From Microbacterium sp. AG238 (GTDB taxonomy: Bacteria > Actinomycetota > Actinomycetes > Actinomycetales > Microbacteriaceae): 64,000 bases of DNA. The notes under the pieces were generated by a model that saw nothing but the letters and a program-made list of their open reading frames with translations, was not told the origin of the DNA and ran no database searches. Made by a program: the position numbers and the translations under genes. The stretch's first letter is position 1, and each line of letters begins with the position of its first letter. The stretch is taken from positions 1,426,001-1,490,000 of the forward strand of contig NZ_RAQC01000001.1 of assembly GCF_003610405.1 (NCBI RefSeq), written 5' to 3'. Below are positions 35,174 to 43,869 of the stretch, in pieces.

Positions 35174-36145
35174 ATGACCTCGAGCTTCACCGCTGCGTTC
35201 GATTGGGCCCGTCGACATGTGGGAGACGGCCGGCTGCCGTCCGCGGTCGTCGGCATCGCGGACGCGCGCGGCATCCTCGCCCTCGACGCCGTCGCCGCCG
35301 ACGTCGACGACCGGTACGCGCTCTTCTCGATCACGAAGCCGCTGCTCGGCATCTCCGCCGCGCGCGCCATCGAGCGCGGCCGGCTCACCCTGCAGACGCC
35401 GCTGACCCGCGCCCTGCCCGACTTCGGCCAGGATCGGGACGACACCGTTCGCCTCTCGCACCTGGTGAGCCACACGAGCGGCATCAGCGAACCGCCGCTC
35501 GACACCCGCGTGCCGCTGCGCACCGAGCTCCTGACCCGCGGCCGCGACTTCTCCGCGGGCACGGCCTCGCGGTACTCCACACTCGCGTTCGAGGGTGTTG
35601 CGGCGCTCGTCGAGAGCGTGAACGGCCACACGTGGCACGATGACATCGCCGATTGGGCGTCGGGCATCGGCGCCGACGGCCTGTCCGTCGACCTCGACGG
35701 CACGGCACCGATCGCGGATGCCGCCCGAGCGGGCGCCGACATGGCGGCCTTCGCCGCGCAGCGCAACCCCGGAGCCGGCCTCGCCGGACGGGCGCACGAC
35801 CTGCTCGCCCTCGGAACCGAACTGCTGCGGATCCACGCCGGCGCCCGCGACGGCATCCTCTCGCCCGCGACCCTCGCGATGATGCTGCGACCCCTCACCG
35901 GCGACATCCCGCGCTTGGAGCCCTACCCGGCCGAGCGCGGCCAGGACTGGGGGCTCGCCTGGAACCTCCGCACCCGGGCTCCCGGGCTGATCGATCGCGA
36001 CGCCTACGGCCACGGCGGCTGGGCGGGAACGGAGTTCTGGGTCCACCCGGGCGCGGGCATCGCGTGGGTGCTGCTGACCAACCGCGCGATGCGCCCGGGC
36101 GTCGACATCGACGAACTCGACAACGCGATCATCGGAGCACGGTGA
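35174..36145 (+). CDS. Serine hydrolase, beta-lactamase/transpeptidase fold
   Basis: A 323-residue cytoplasmic protein (no signal peptide) of the class C beta-lactamase-like family. The nucleophile motif SxxK is SITK (residues 53-56), a Tyr motif appears at RYSTLAFEG, and the third motif is GHGGWAG. In sugar clusters such proteins are thought to act as esterases; a beta-lactamase role is unlikely without export. It has no ribosome site but a -10 box six bases before the ATG. It overlaps the GH35-like gene by four bases (GTGA), so the two are co-translated. Confidence 0.8.
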   Translation: MTSSFTAAFDWARRHVGDGRLPSAVVGIADARGILALDAVAADVDDRYALFSITKPLLGISAARAIERGRLTLQTPLTRALPDFGQDRDDTVRLSHLVSHTSGISEPPLDTRVPLRTELLTRGRDFSAGTASRYSTLAFEGVAALVESVNGHTWHDDIADWASGIGADGLSVDLDGTAPIADAARAGADMAAFAAQRNPGAGLAGRAHDLLALGTELLRIHAGARDGILSPATLAMMLRPLTGDIPRLEPYPAERGQDWGLAWNLRTRAPGLIDRDAYGHGGWAGTEFWVHPGAGIAWVLLTNRAMRPGVDIDELDNAIIGAR

Positions 36146-38400
36146 TCGAGCCCGTGACCGCGCCGCTGACCGTCCGCCACGTCGCCTGGCCCCACCCCGA
36201 GCGGCCCGCGCCGCTGCCCGCTCCCCACGAGCGCGCCCGCGGCATCTCCGTCACCGATCGCGCCCTGTACCGCCACGGCGAGGGATGGGTGCCGGTGTCG
36301 GGTGAGGTGCACTACAGCAGGCTGCCGAGGCATCGCTGGCCCGAACGGATGCGGCAGCTGCGCGCCGCCGGCGTCTCGGTCGCCTCGACCTACGCCTTCT
36401 GGAACCACCACGTCGCCGAGCGCGGGCGGCCCCGCTTCGACGGCCACCTCGACATCGGCGCGTTCATCGACGACGCGGCCGCGGCCGGACTCGACGTCAT
36501 GCTGCGGATCGGGCCATGGGCGCACGGCGAGTCACGCCACGGCGGATTCCCCGACTGGGTGCAGGAGACGCCGGTCGCCCACCGCAGCGACGACCCCGCG
36601 TACCTCGAGCTCGTGCGCGAGTGGTTCGGTCAGCTCGCCACGGCCCTCGACGGCCGCGCCCAGCCGGGTGGCCCGGTCATCGGCATCCAGCTCGAGAACG
36701 AGCTCTACGACCGACCCGAGCACCTCGTGACCCTTCAGCGCCTCGCCCGCGAGGCGGGCATGTCGGCACCCCTGTGGACGGCGACGGCCTGGGGCGGGGC
36801 GATGCTCCCCGACGGCGACGTGCTGCCCGTCTTCGGCGGTTACGCCGACGGCTTCTGGGTCGATCCCGGCGCACCGTGGGACCCGACGTTCCGGGCGCAC
36901 TACTTCCCCTCGCACGACTGGGACGACCCGGGCGTGGGCGCGGACGTCCGGGCCAGCCAGGGCTTCGCCGCGGCGAGCGCCACGGCCGATCTGCACGGCT
37001 TCCCACCGGCCACGTGCGAGCTGGGCGGAGGCATGGCCACGGCGTATCACCGGCGTCCGGTCCTGGCCGGGCGCGACGTGGCCGCCCTCGCGCACGTGAA
37101 GATCGGCAACGGCTCCGCATGGCAGGGGTACTACATGTTCGTCGGCGGCCGGAACCCGGGTCCCGGCCTGCAGGAGACGATCGACACCGGATATCCCAAC
37201 GACATGCCGGAGTTCGGGTACGACTTCCACGCGCCCATCGGGCAGTCGGGCGACCTCGCCGGATCGGCTCCGCTGCTGCGCGCTCAGCACGCCTTCCTCT
37301 CGGCGTTCGGCGACCGCCTGTCCGGCATGTCGTCGTCGCTTCCCGACGTCCGCCCCGCGTCGCTCGACGACGGGACGACCTTGCGGTGGGCGCTCCGTTC
37401 TGCGGCCGACGAGGGCATCGTCGTGATCTCGCACCACCAGCCGTTCGACCAGGTCACGGACGCGACCGACGTGCAGCTGCGCGTGGTCCGCGGCGACACC
37501 GAGACGGTCTTCCCGTCCCGGCCGGTCACGGTGCCTGCCGGAACTCTCGCGCGATGGCCCGTCGGGCTCGCGGTCGGGCGGGCGCGCATCGCCTGGGCGA
37601 CGGCGTCCCTCGTCACGGTCCTCACCGGAGCGCCACGCCCCACGCTGGTGCTCATCGAAGACCACGGCATCCCCGTCGAGATCGCGGTCGGCGGGGATGC
37701 GCCGCGTGATGTCACGCCCGGGCACCGCCCGATCCGCTTCGATGACGTCGACGTCGTGGTGCTGCCCGCGTCCGATGCCGACCGCCTCTGGGTGCGACCG
37801 GGCGCACACCCCGAGCTGTGGCTGACCGACGGTGAGCTCGCCTGGGATGCCGACGGCACCCTCGGGCGCGGCACCGTCGAGGCCCAGCGGTACGACCCGC
37901 ACGCCCGGGAGTGGTCGACCGCCACGGTCGCGGCCGACGCATCGGCCCCGCCCGCGGCGGGGAGCGAGCGCGCGTCGGTCGAGCTGCTGCGCGAGCCGCA
38001 CGCGCCACCCGCGGACTACGGCTTCGGCGGACCGCGCCACCGCGCCCCGTCGGCCGAGGCGTTCCGCGAGCGGGCGGCCCGCTACCGGGTTCACCTCCCC
38101 GCGGCGTCGCTCGATCCCGAAGCCGATGCCGCGCTCGACCTCGACTGGGCAGGCGACGTCGGACGGGTCGTGGTCGACGGCCGCGTGGTCGACGATCGTT
38201 TCTGGGACGGCACGCGCTGGTCGCTGTCGCTGCGGGATGCCGGAGCGACCGCGACCAGCGAGATCATGGTCGATGTGCTGGCGTTGTCTCCCGCCTCGAC
38301 GATCGCCCTCGCCGCCGGTGCGGTGTCACGGCGAGCCGACGCTGCGGCGACATCCCTCCGAGCCACGGTGCGACTGCGCCCCTGGCAACGGCTCGCCTGA
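36142..38400 (+). CDS. GH35-like beta-galactosidase-type glycosidase
   Basis: A 752-residue protein without signal peptide. The barrel domain begins with WVPVSGEVHYSRLPRHRW and STYAFWNHH, typical of GH35/GH42-like enzymes. The probable acid/base is in GIQLENELYD and the probable nucleophile glutamate in TCELGGGM. The C-terminal third is beta-rich, with jelly-roll-like domains. The GTG start overlaps the hydrolase stop. It differs strongly from the canonical GH35 at 48703 and is more divergent in the nucleophile region, so its substrate may not be a galactoside. Confidence 0.78.
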   Translation: MIEPVTAPLTVRHVAWPHPERPAPLPAPHERARGISVTDRALYRHGEGWVPVSGEVHYSRLPRHRWPERMRQLRAAGVSVASTYAFWNHHVAERGRPRFDGHLDIGAFIDDAAAAGLDVMLRIGPWAHGESRHGGFPDWVQETPVAHRSDDPAYLELVREWFGQLATALDGRAQPGGPVIGIQLENELYDRPEHLVTLQRLAREAGMSAPLWTATAWGGAMLPDGDVLPVFGGYADGFWVDPGAPWDPTFRAHYFPSHDWDDPGVGADVRASQGFAAASATADLHGFPPATCELGGGMATAYHRRPVLAGRDVAALAHVKIGNGSAWQGYYMFVGGRNPGPGLQETIDTGYPNDMPEFGYDFHAPIGQSGDLAGSAPLLRAQHAFLSAFGDRLSGMSSSLPDVRPASLDDGTTLRWALRSAADEGIVVISHHQPFDQVTDATDVQLRVVRGDTETVFPSRPVTVPAGTLARWPVGLAVGRARIAWATASLVTVLTGAPRPTLVLIEDHGIPVEIAVGGDAPRDVTPGHRPIRFDDVDVVVLPASDADRLWVRPGAHPELWLTDGELAWDADGTLGRGTVEAQRYDPHAREWSTATVAADASAPPAAGSERASVELLREPHAPPADYGFGGPRHRAPSAEAFRERAARYRVHLPAASLDPEADAALDLDWAGDVGRVVVDGRVVDDRFWDGTRWSLSLRDAGATATSEIMVDVLALSPASTIALAAGAVSRRADAAATSLRATVRLRPWQRLA

Positions 38401-38438
38401 GGGTCCGGCAGCGCCCGGCGAGGTAGGCGAGGTACGCG

Positions 38439-38507
38439 AGCTCGGAGAATGACGCGAAAACCGGATGCTGCGCGGGCTGAGGCTCCGAGAAGCGTGCGAT
38501 TCTCCGA
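38439..38507. repeat. Two short copies of a repeated motif, in opposite orientation
   Basis: AGCTCGGAGAATGACGCG (38439-38456) and GCGTGCGATTCTCCGA (38492-38507) are inverted relatives. A third copy, CGCGCGATTCTCCGAGCT, lies at 42671-42688 on the far side of the large GH30 gene. No transposase is associated. The 38401-38591 gap contains only these and the terminator. Confidence 0.5.
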
Positions 38508-38541
38508 AGACGGCGACACCGGGGGGCTGCGTCGCGACGAA

Positions 38542-38573
38542 GCGGAGGCCGTGCCGATCGGCACGACCTCCGC
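38542..38573. terminator. Bidirectional hairpin terminator
   Basis: An almost perfect inverted repeat (38542-38573, about 15 pairs with one mismatch, centred on GATC) lies between the convergent GH35-like and large GH30 genes, 18 bp before the GH30 stop. Confidence 0.7.
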
Positions 38574-38591
38574 CGTCAGGTCCTCAGGCGC

Positions 38592-41500
38592 TCAGGCGTC
38601 TCGGGCTCCGACGCGACGGCGACGGAGCACGAGCGCTCCGGCGCCGAGCATAAGCAGCGCGAGCGCGCCGAACACCGTCGCGGCGATGTCGGCATCGCCT
38701 CCCGTGCGCGCGAGGTCGCGGGCGTCCCTCGAGGCAGCGGAGCCGTTCGCGCCCGCCGACACACCACCCGAGCCTGAGCTCGAGCCCGGCGTTCCCGCAC
38801 CGCCGTCGGTACCGCCGTCGGTGCCGCCGTCCGTGCCGCCGCCCGTTCCGGGATCGACGACGGGGGCGGTCGGAACGATCGCCGCCGAGCGAGCGCTGCC
38901 GTCGATGAAGCCGGGCGCCTCGGCGATCACCTCGACGGAGATCTCGCGCCCCTCGTCGGCGGCGGCCAGCGCGTAGCTGTCGCCGACGGCGCCGTCGATC
39001 GCGACCCCGTCCCGCATCCAGACGTACCCGGATGCCGCGTCCGCCGGATCGGTGGCGGCCACCGCACGCACGGTCGAACCCACGCGGGGCTCTCCCGACA
39101 CCACCGGCGTCTCGACGCCGACCGCGCGACTCACCGTCACCGAGTACGTGCGCGAGGCACCGTCGGGAGCCGTCACGGTCACCGTCCCGGCACTGCTGAC
39201 CACGTCATCGGCCGCTGCCGCGGCATCCGCCGCCATCAGCTGCGCGTCGCCGGCCCCCTCCTCGCCGGGCTGGGTCACGACGATCGTGGCGTCCTCGTCG
39301 ACCGCGACCGCATGGAGCACAGGCCACGCCGACCCCGTCGAGGTGACGGCGTACTCGAGCGTGTCGGGCGAGAAGCCGTCGACGGGCTCGTCACCGACCG
39401 TGAGGCGTGCCAGATCCGCGACTCCGGCCGGCGCGGGCGCTGCGGCGAAGATCTCGACCTCCGACACGATCATGTGCGTGTCGGGGCGAGCGTTCATCAC
39501 GACGCGGACCTCGTCTGCGGCGCCCGCGACCGGGACCTCGACGCGAGGCGCACCCGTCGCGAGCTCGGGCACCGTGACGAGATCACCCTCGATCCAGTCG
39601 CCGCCGCTCACACGGTGGTCGACCCGGATGGTCGCGGGCCAGCTCAGGGAGCTGCCGTCACGGTAGAACTGCACGGCGACACGCGTGAGGGTCTCGCGCT
39701 GCGCGAGGACGTAGCTCAGTGCGTCCTGCGGGTTCTTCGTGCCAGACCGCCAGTTCGACCAGCCCTTGTCGGTCGAGCTGCCGTTGATCGTGTTGCGCAC
39801 GTCGTACTGCGCGCTCTCGGTGAACGTCGCGCTCGGGGTGCTCTCCGGGGCGACGTTCCGCGCGGACGCCACCGTGACGATCACCGTCAGGCGAGCATCC
39901 AGCTTCTCACCGCTCGGGCCGGTCGCGACGCCGGGAACCGACACCGTTCCGGGCCCCGCGAACGCGTCGTCGGCGATGCCGTCCCACGTCCACTCGACCG
40001 GGACCGAGAAGCCAGCTCCCGAGGGGCGCAGCTCAGCCTGCACCGTGGTGTCGGCCATGCTCCTGACGGTGTCGAGGGCACTCCCCGCGGGCACCGTGAT
40101 GGATGCCGGCCGCGTCGCGGTGTATGCGCCGATCTCGACCGTCGCGGTGGCGTCGAACGAGCCGCCGAACAGCTCGGTTCCCGTGCCGCGAACCTCCACC
40201 GAACCGGCGCGCGAGAAGTCGACCCCATCGAGCTGCCAGGTCACCGGCGCCGTGCGAACGATCCCTCCCGTGTACCGCACATCGACGGTCGCGGGCAGAG
40301 TCGGGGCGACGCCGACCGCGGTGGCGACCGTGACGGGCTCGGTGCCCACCACGCTCGTGCTCGCGATGCGCCACTGCTGGTTCCCGCCGCCGTTCGAGGT
40401 CCACAGGCCCACTGCGGCGCCCGACGTCGTGCTGCCGCCGTTCACGTCGAGGACGCGCTCCGCGGCGACGTTCAGCACCGAGTAGTACGTACCGTCCGTC
40501 GTCGAGGCCATCCATTGCAGTGCGGGATCGGCCGCGGCTGCCGCCGGGTCGGCATCCACGAGCGCCATGGCCGTGCCGCGCGAAGCGAGGAACTGCCCCG
40601 AACCGTTCTGCAACGTGAAGCGGTGGCGGTTGGTGCCCGCGCCCTCGATCGTGCGGACGGTCCAGGCCTGTCCGCGGGCGGCCTCGGCCGTGGTGGCGAG
40701 CGAACGGACCGCGAGAGTCGAGCTGCCGTCGAGGGCGAGCCCGCTCTGCAGGCCCGTGAGCTGCACCGTCTCGCCGTCGCGGAAGGCGGCGGCATCCGAT
40801 GAAACGCCCGAGACGCCGTCGATCACGAAGGTCACGACCGACTTGGCGGGAACCGTGAGGGTGGCGGTGCGGGATGCCGCATCCACGGCGACCGGCTGCC
40901 CCTGCTGGAGTGCGTTGACCGAGGGCTCCGCCGCCGTCGACTGCGTCGTGACGATCGGGGTCACCGTCGCCCCGGGGGCCACCGTGCCGAAGTCGCTCAG
41001 GTCGATCTCGACGGTGCGGTCGGCGGCCTCGGCGTTGACGTGCACGATCGTGGCGCCCTCACCGTCAGCGTCGATCGCCGCGGTCGACTGCGCGTCGTCG
41101 GTGGCGATCAGCCGGTCGCCGGGGGTGATGTAGTGGGTGAAGTTGCGGACGGTGTTGAACTTCTCGTTCGTCAGCACCTTGCAGGAGGGGTCGGCGTCAC
41201 CGTCGCGGAGCCGACGCTCGGACTGCCCGTCGGCGTTGCAGTCGAAGTCGATGAAGACGCTGCCCCAGTTGAGCTTCTCGACCTTCTCCATGTTGTAGAG
41301 GTCCTCCACCGGCTGCCAGAACACCCAGGCATCCGGCTCGAGCTCGCGCAGGTCGCCGACGATGTGCTGAGCCATGCCGAGGCCGTTCTCGATGTCGTCG
41401 GTGACGAAGCCCTTGCTGCGATCGGTCCAGTTGCCCTCGACCTCGCTCATCCACAGCGGCTTGTCGGCGGCCTTCGCGATGTCGCGGACGACCTGGCGCC

Positions 41501-42494
41501 CACCGGTGCCGTAGGTGTGCACGTTCAACTGGTCGACGAGGTCCTTCGCCTGCGCCGACCACGTGTTCCAGTTGGTCGCGAAGATGCCGGGGTTGGTCTC
41601 GTCCATCGCGGAGATCACGGCATCCGTGTTCGTCCCCGGCTGCGCGAGGCGCTCGGCGAGGGCCGTGATCATCGCGTCCTGCGCCTGCGGACCGATGTGC
41701 GCACCCTCCTGACGTCCGCCGGTGGGCCAGGTCGCGCCGTCGGGGATCTGGGTGGACCAGTAGTTGGTGTTGGGCTCGTTGAACGGGTCGATCGTGTCGA
41801 ACGAAATGCCGTGGGCACGCTCGAGCTCATCGACGACGTTCACCAGGTAGCCGGCGAACTTGTCCATGTCGGCAGGGGCGAGCTGCTCGCTCGTCGCGTC
41901 GTTGATGCCGCCCGAGACGTAGCCGCTCTGCGTGAGGAAGTACGGCGGAGAGTTGCTGAACGCCTCCCAGTGCGTGACCTTGTCCTTGAGGGCTTCGAGC
42001 CACCAGCGCTGCGCCGCGTCCTGCGAGAAGTCGTAGGCGTCCGGGTCGTCGGGATCCCAGGCATCCCGGTAGCGGTCACGGTCCGCGAAGGTCGACGTGA
42101 TCGCACCTTCGTCGTCGGTCGCCTGCAGGTCGGGGTTCCAGAACCCGGGCACGGCACCGCCCGGTCGCAGGTAGGGCGGGACGTCGGAGGCATTGCCGCC
42201 GCCGATGTTGTACCGCGCGATGTTCAGATTCAGCCCGTCGTCGCCGAACACGGCGTCGAAGAGGTCCTGCCGGACGTCCTCGGGATAGTCGCCGGTCGCG
42301 TTGGCGAACCAGACGAGGCTCGTCCCCCACCCCTCGAAGGGCTTCTCGGAGGCGGTGGCGGGATTCGGGGTGATGCGCACGGCGGCGGGACCCGCCGCCT
42401 GCGCCGGCGGGGGCGTGGCAGCCGCCGCGGCGGTGAGTCCGCCGGCCGCGAGCGCAGCGGCACAGGTCATCGACAACAGTCGAGCTGACTTCAT
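38592..42494 (-). CDS. Secreted, sortase-anchored GH30 endo-beta-1,6-galactanase-like enzyme
   Basis: A 1300-residue surface enzyme. A signal peptide (residues 1 to about 33, ending AQAA) is followed by a GH30 domain (about 40-500) with PFEGWGTSLVWFAN, acid/base Glu240 in DPFNEP and nucleophile Glu351 in LWMSEVEGNW; this pattern is that of the beta-1,6-galactanase subgroup. Then come a ricin-B-like lectin region (WTVRTIEG..., NQQWRI), two Ig-like segments, an F5/8-type discoidin domain (ESAQYDVRNTINGSSTDKGW), a cadherin-like domain, a Gly/Thr linker and LARTG near residue 1261 with a membrane helix and RRRR tail. That is a class E-type sortase signal. The start at MKSARLL has AGGA six bases upstream; MTMK two codons earlier is possible. 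Confidence 0.87.
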   Translation of the reverse strand: MKSARLLSMTCAAALAAGGLTAAAAATPPPAQAAGPAAVRITPNPATASEKPFEGWGTSLVWFANATGDYPEDVRQDLFDAVFGDDGLNLNIARYNIGGGNASDVPPYLRPGGAVPGFWNPDLQATDDEGAITSTFADRDRYRDAWDPDDPDAYDFSQDAAQRWWLEALKDKVTHWEAFSNSPPYFLTQSGYVSGGINDATSEQLAPADMDKFAGYLVNVVDELERAHGISFDTIDPFNEPNTNYWSTQIPDGATWPTGGRQEGAHIGPQAQDAMITALAERLAQPGTNTDAVISAMDETNPGIFATNWNTWSAQAKDLVDQLNVHTYGTGGRQVVRDIAKAADKPLWMSEVEGNWTDRSKGFVTDDIENGLGMAQHIVGDLRELEPDAWVFWQPVEDLYNMEKVEKLNWGSVFIDFDCNADGQSERRLRDGDADPSCKVLTNEKFNTVRNFTHYITPGDRLIATDDAQSTAAIDADGEGATIVHVNAEAADRTVEIDLSDFGTVAPGATVTPIVTTQSTAAEPSVNALQQGQPVAVDAASRTATLTVPAKSVVTFVIDGVSGVSSDAAAFRDGETVQLTGLQSGLALDGSSTLAVRSLATTAEAARGQAWTVRTIEGAGTNRHRFTLQNGSGQFLASRGTAMALVDADPAAAAADPALQWMASTTDGTYYSVLNVAAERVLDVNGGSTTSGAAVGLWTSNGGGNQQWRIASTSVVGTEPVTVATAVGVAPTLPATVDVRYTGGIVRTAPVTWQLDGVDFSRAGSVEVRGTGTELFGGSFDATATVEIGAYTATRPASITVPAGSALDTVRSMADTTVQAELRPSGAGFSVPVEWTWDGIADDAFAGPGTVSVPGVATGPSGEKLDARLTVIVTVASARNVAPESTPSATFTESAQYDVRNTINGSSTDKGWSNWRSGTKNPQDALSYVLAQRETLTRVAVQFYRDGSSLSWPATIRVDHRVSGGDWIEGDLVTVPELATGAPRVEVPVAGAADEVRVVMNARPDTHMIVSEVEIFAAAPAPAGVADLARLTVGDEPVDGFSPDTLEYAVTSTGSAWPVLHAVAVDEDATIVVTQPGEEGAGDAQLMAADAAAAADDVVSSAGTVTVTAPDGASRTYSVTVSRAVGVETPVVSGEPRVGSTVRAVAATDPADAASGYVWMRDGVAIDGAVGDSYALAAADEGREISVEVIAEAPGFIDGSARSAAIVPTAPVVDPGTGGGTDGGTDGGTDGGAGTPGSSSGSGGVSAGANGSAASRDARDLARTGGDADIAATVFGALALLMLGAGALVLRRRRVGARDA

Positions 42495-42536
42495 CGTCAT
42501 TCCTATCCGGTCGCTCCGATGCGACCTCAGGGGTGA

Positions 42537-42597
42537 TGTTGACGTAAACATGTTGACGTCAACAGCGAGCCTAAGCGACTCCTGTGCGCGGGTGCAA
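42537..42597 (-). promoter_or_regulatory. Promoter and tandem operators of the GH30 gene
   Basis: On the minus strand, TTGCAC (42592-42597), 18 bp, TAGGCT (42568-42573) forms a promoter. Directly downstream lie TGTTGACGTCAACA (42551-42564, a perfect palindrome) and TGTTGACGTAAACA (42537-42550), head to tail without a gap. The remaining gap to 42714 holds the third copy of the motif described at 38439 (42671-42688). Confidence 0.72.
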
Positions 42598-42670
42598 TGG
42601 TGCGTTCCTCACGACGAAACTCGGACGATCACGCAAAAGTCGGAGCGAATGTCGCGAACGGCCCGAGGAA

Positions 42671-42688
42671 CGCGCGATTCTCCGAGCT
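42671..42688. repeat. Third copy of the ATTCTCCGA-type short repeat
   Basis: CGCGCGATTCTCCGAGCT matches the inverted copy at 38439-38456 in 16 of 18 bases. It lies between the LacI-B stop and the GH30 promoter. Confidence 0.45.
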
Positions 42689-42714
42689 TGGCGGGCCGGG
42701 CAGTCCGGCCCGAG

Positions 42715-43758
42715 CTAAGCGCGGGTGCCGGAGCTCGCGCGCACGACGAGCTCGGTCGGGACGAGCGTGCGCTCGGCCGGCACCTCTCCCCCGTCGATCT
42801 CGGTGAGCAGCGAGCGCACGGCCGCCGCACCGATGCGATCGAAGTGCTGACGCACGGTCGTCAGCGGCGGCCAGAAGTTCGCCGACTCGGGAGCATCGTC
42901 GTATCCGACCACGCTGATGCTCGCCGGAACCGGGCGGTCGGCCTCGTGCATCGCCCGGAGCAGCCCGAGCGCCATGCGGTCGTTGGCGGCGAAGACCGCC
43001 GTGACCGCGTCGTCCGCCGCGAGGGCGCGGCCGATCTCGTAGCCCGACTCCGCCGTCCAGTCCCCGACGTGCACCTCGGGCACCCGCGCTCCGCGCGCGA
43101 CGAGCGTGTCATGCCAGGCGGCGCGCCGGCGCTCTGCGGCGAACGACTCGCGCGGCCCCGAGATGTGGTTCACGGTGTCGTGGCCGAGGTCGAGCAGGTG
43201 CTCCGTCGCGAGGCGCGCCCCCAGAGCCTGATCGTTGTCGACGACGGGATAGGGGTAGTCGGCGCTCGAGTCGACCACGACGACGGGCAGACCCGTCGGC
43301 AGCGCGAGCTCGCGCTCGCCGAGCCGATGGGTCTCGATCAGGATGATGACGCCGTCGACCGCATGCTCGGCCAGGCGCACGAAGGCTCCCGAGACGTCGG
43401 ACTGCGTCGCCGACTGCACGGTGATGACGGTGAGCGAGTACCCCGCCTCGGCGGCGACGGATGCCACGGCGTCGAGCGTGCGCGTGTTGCCGTAGCTCGC
43501 CAGCGAGAACATGATCACGCCGATGCTGCGGAAGCGCCCCGAGCGCAGCGCGCGGGCCGCACTGTTGGGCCGGTATCCCAGCTTCGCCATCGCATCCTGG
43601 ACGCGGGCGCGGGTCTCGGGGTCGACATTCTCGCGGCCGTTCGCGACGCGCGACACCGTCTGGCCCGACACCCCGGCCATCGCGGCCACGTCTGCCATCG
43701 ACACCTCGCGACGCCGCGGCCGTGTGTCCGGGCCTGCGGCTGGTCGTGCTTCACCCAT
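42715..43758 (-). CDS. LacI-family regulator of the galactan locus (LacI-B)
   Basis: A 347-residue LacI/GalR regulator with helix-turn-helix MADVAAMAGVSGQTVSRVANG (residues about 21-41), the hinge NSAARALRSG, and an effector domain ending with PPLTTVRQHFD and PTELVVRAS. It is divergent from the CUT1 operon at 43870. Operators with the TGTTnACGTnAACA pattern flank it on both sides (43776-43822 and 42537-42564), so it most likely represses both the importer and the GH30. It is closely related to the regulator at 51592 and shares the same QTVSRVANG recognition segment. Confidence 0.9.
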   Translation of the reverse strand: MGEARPAAGPDTRPRRREVSMADVAAMAGVSGQTVSRVANGRENVDPETRARVQDAMAKLGYRPNSAARALRSGRFRSIGVIMFSLASYGNTRTLDAVASVAAEAGYSLTVITVQSATQSDVSGAFVRLAEHAVDGVIILIETHRLGERELALPTGLPVVVVDSSADYPYPVVDNDQALGARLATEHLLDLGHDTVNHISGPRESFAAERRRAAWHDTLVARGARVPEVHVGDWTAESGYEIGRALAADDAVTAVFAANDRMALGLLRAMHEADRPVPASISVVGYDDAPESANFWPPLTTVRQHFDRIGAAAVRSLLTEIDGGEVPAERTLVPTELVVRASSGTRA

Positions 43759-43775
43759 GCCCGGATCCTCCTCGA

Positions 43776-43822
43776 TGTTGACGTTGACATGCTAGCGTGC
43801 CCGAGTTATGTTTACGTCAACA
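43776..43822 (+). promoter_or_regulatory. Promoter with two operators for the galactan importer
   Basis: TTGACA (43784-43789), 17 bp, TATGTT (43807-43812) is a near-consensus promoter. TGTTGACGTTGACA (43776-43789) covers the -35 box and TGTTTACGTCAACA (43809-43822) covers the -10 box and transcript start. They lie in the divergent gap with LacI-B. Confidence 0.8.
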
Positions 43823-43869
43823 TCCGCGCTCAATCGGCGAGCGCCTGCATCACAGAAGAGGCACGGACG

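Noticed and set aside
35174..36145. Antibiotic-resistance beta-lactamase
   Set aside because: No export signal, and the gene is tied to a sugar regulon and a glycosidase; an esterase-like role is more likely.
38439..42688. Insertion sequence or transposon around the GH30 gene
   Set aside because: The flanking repeats are short and imperfect, there are no target duplications that I can see, and no transposase gene is present.
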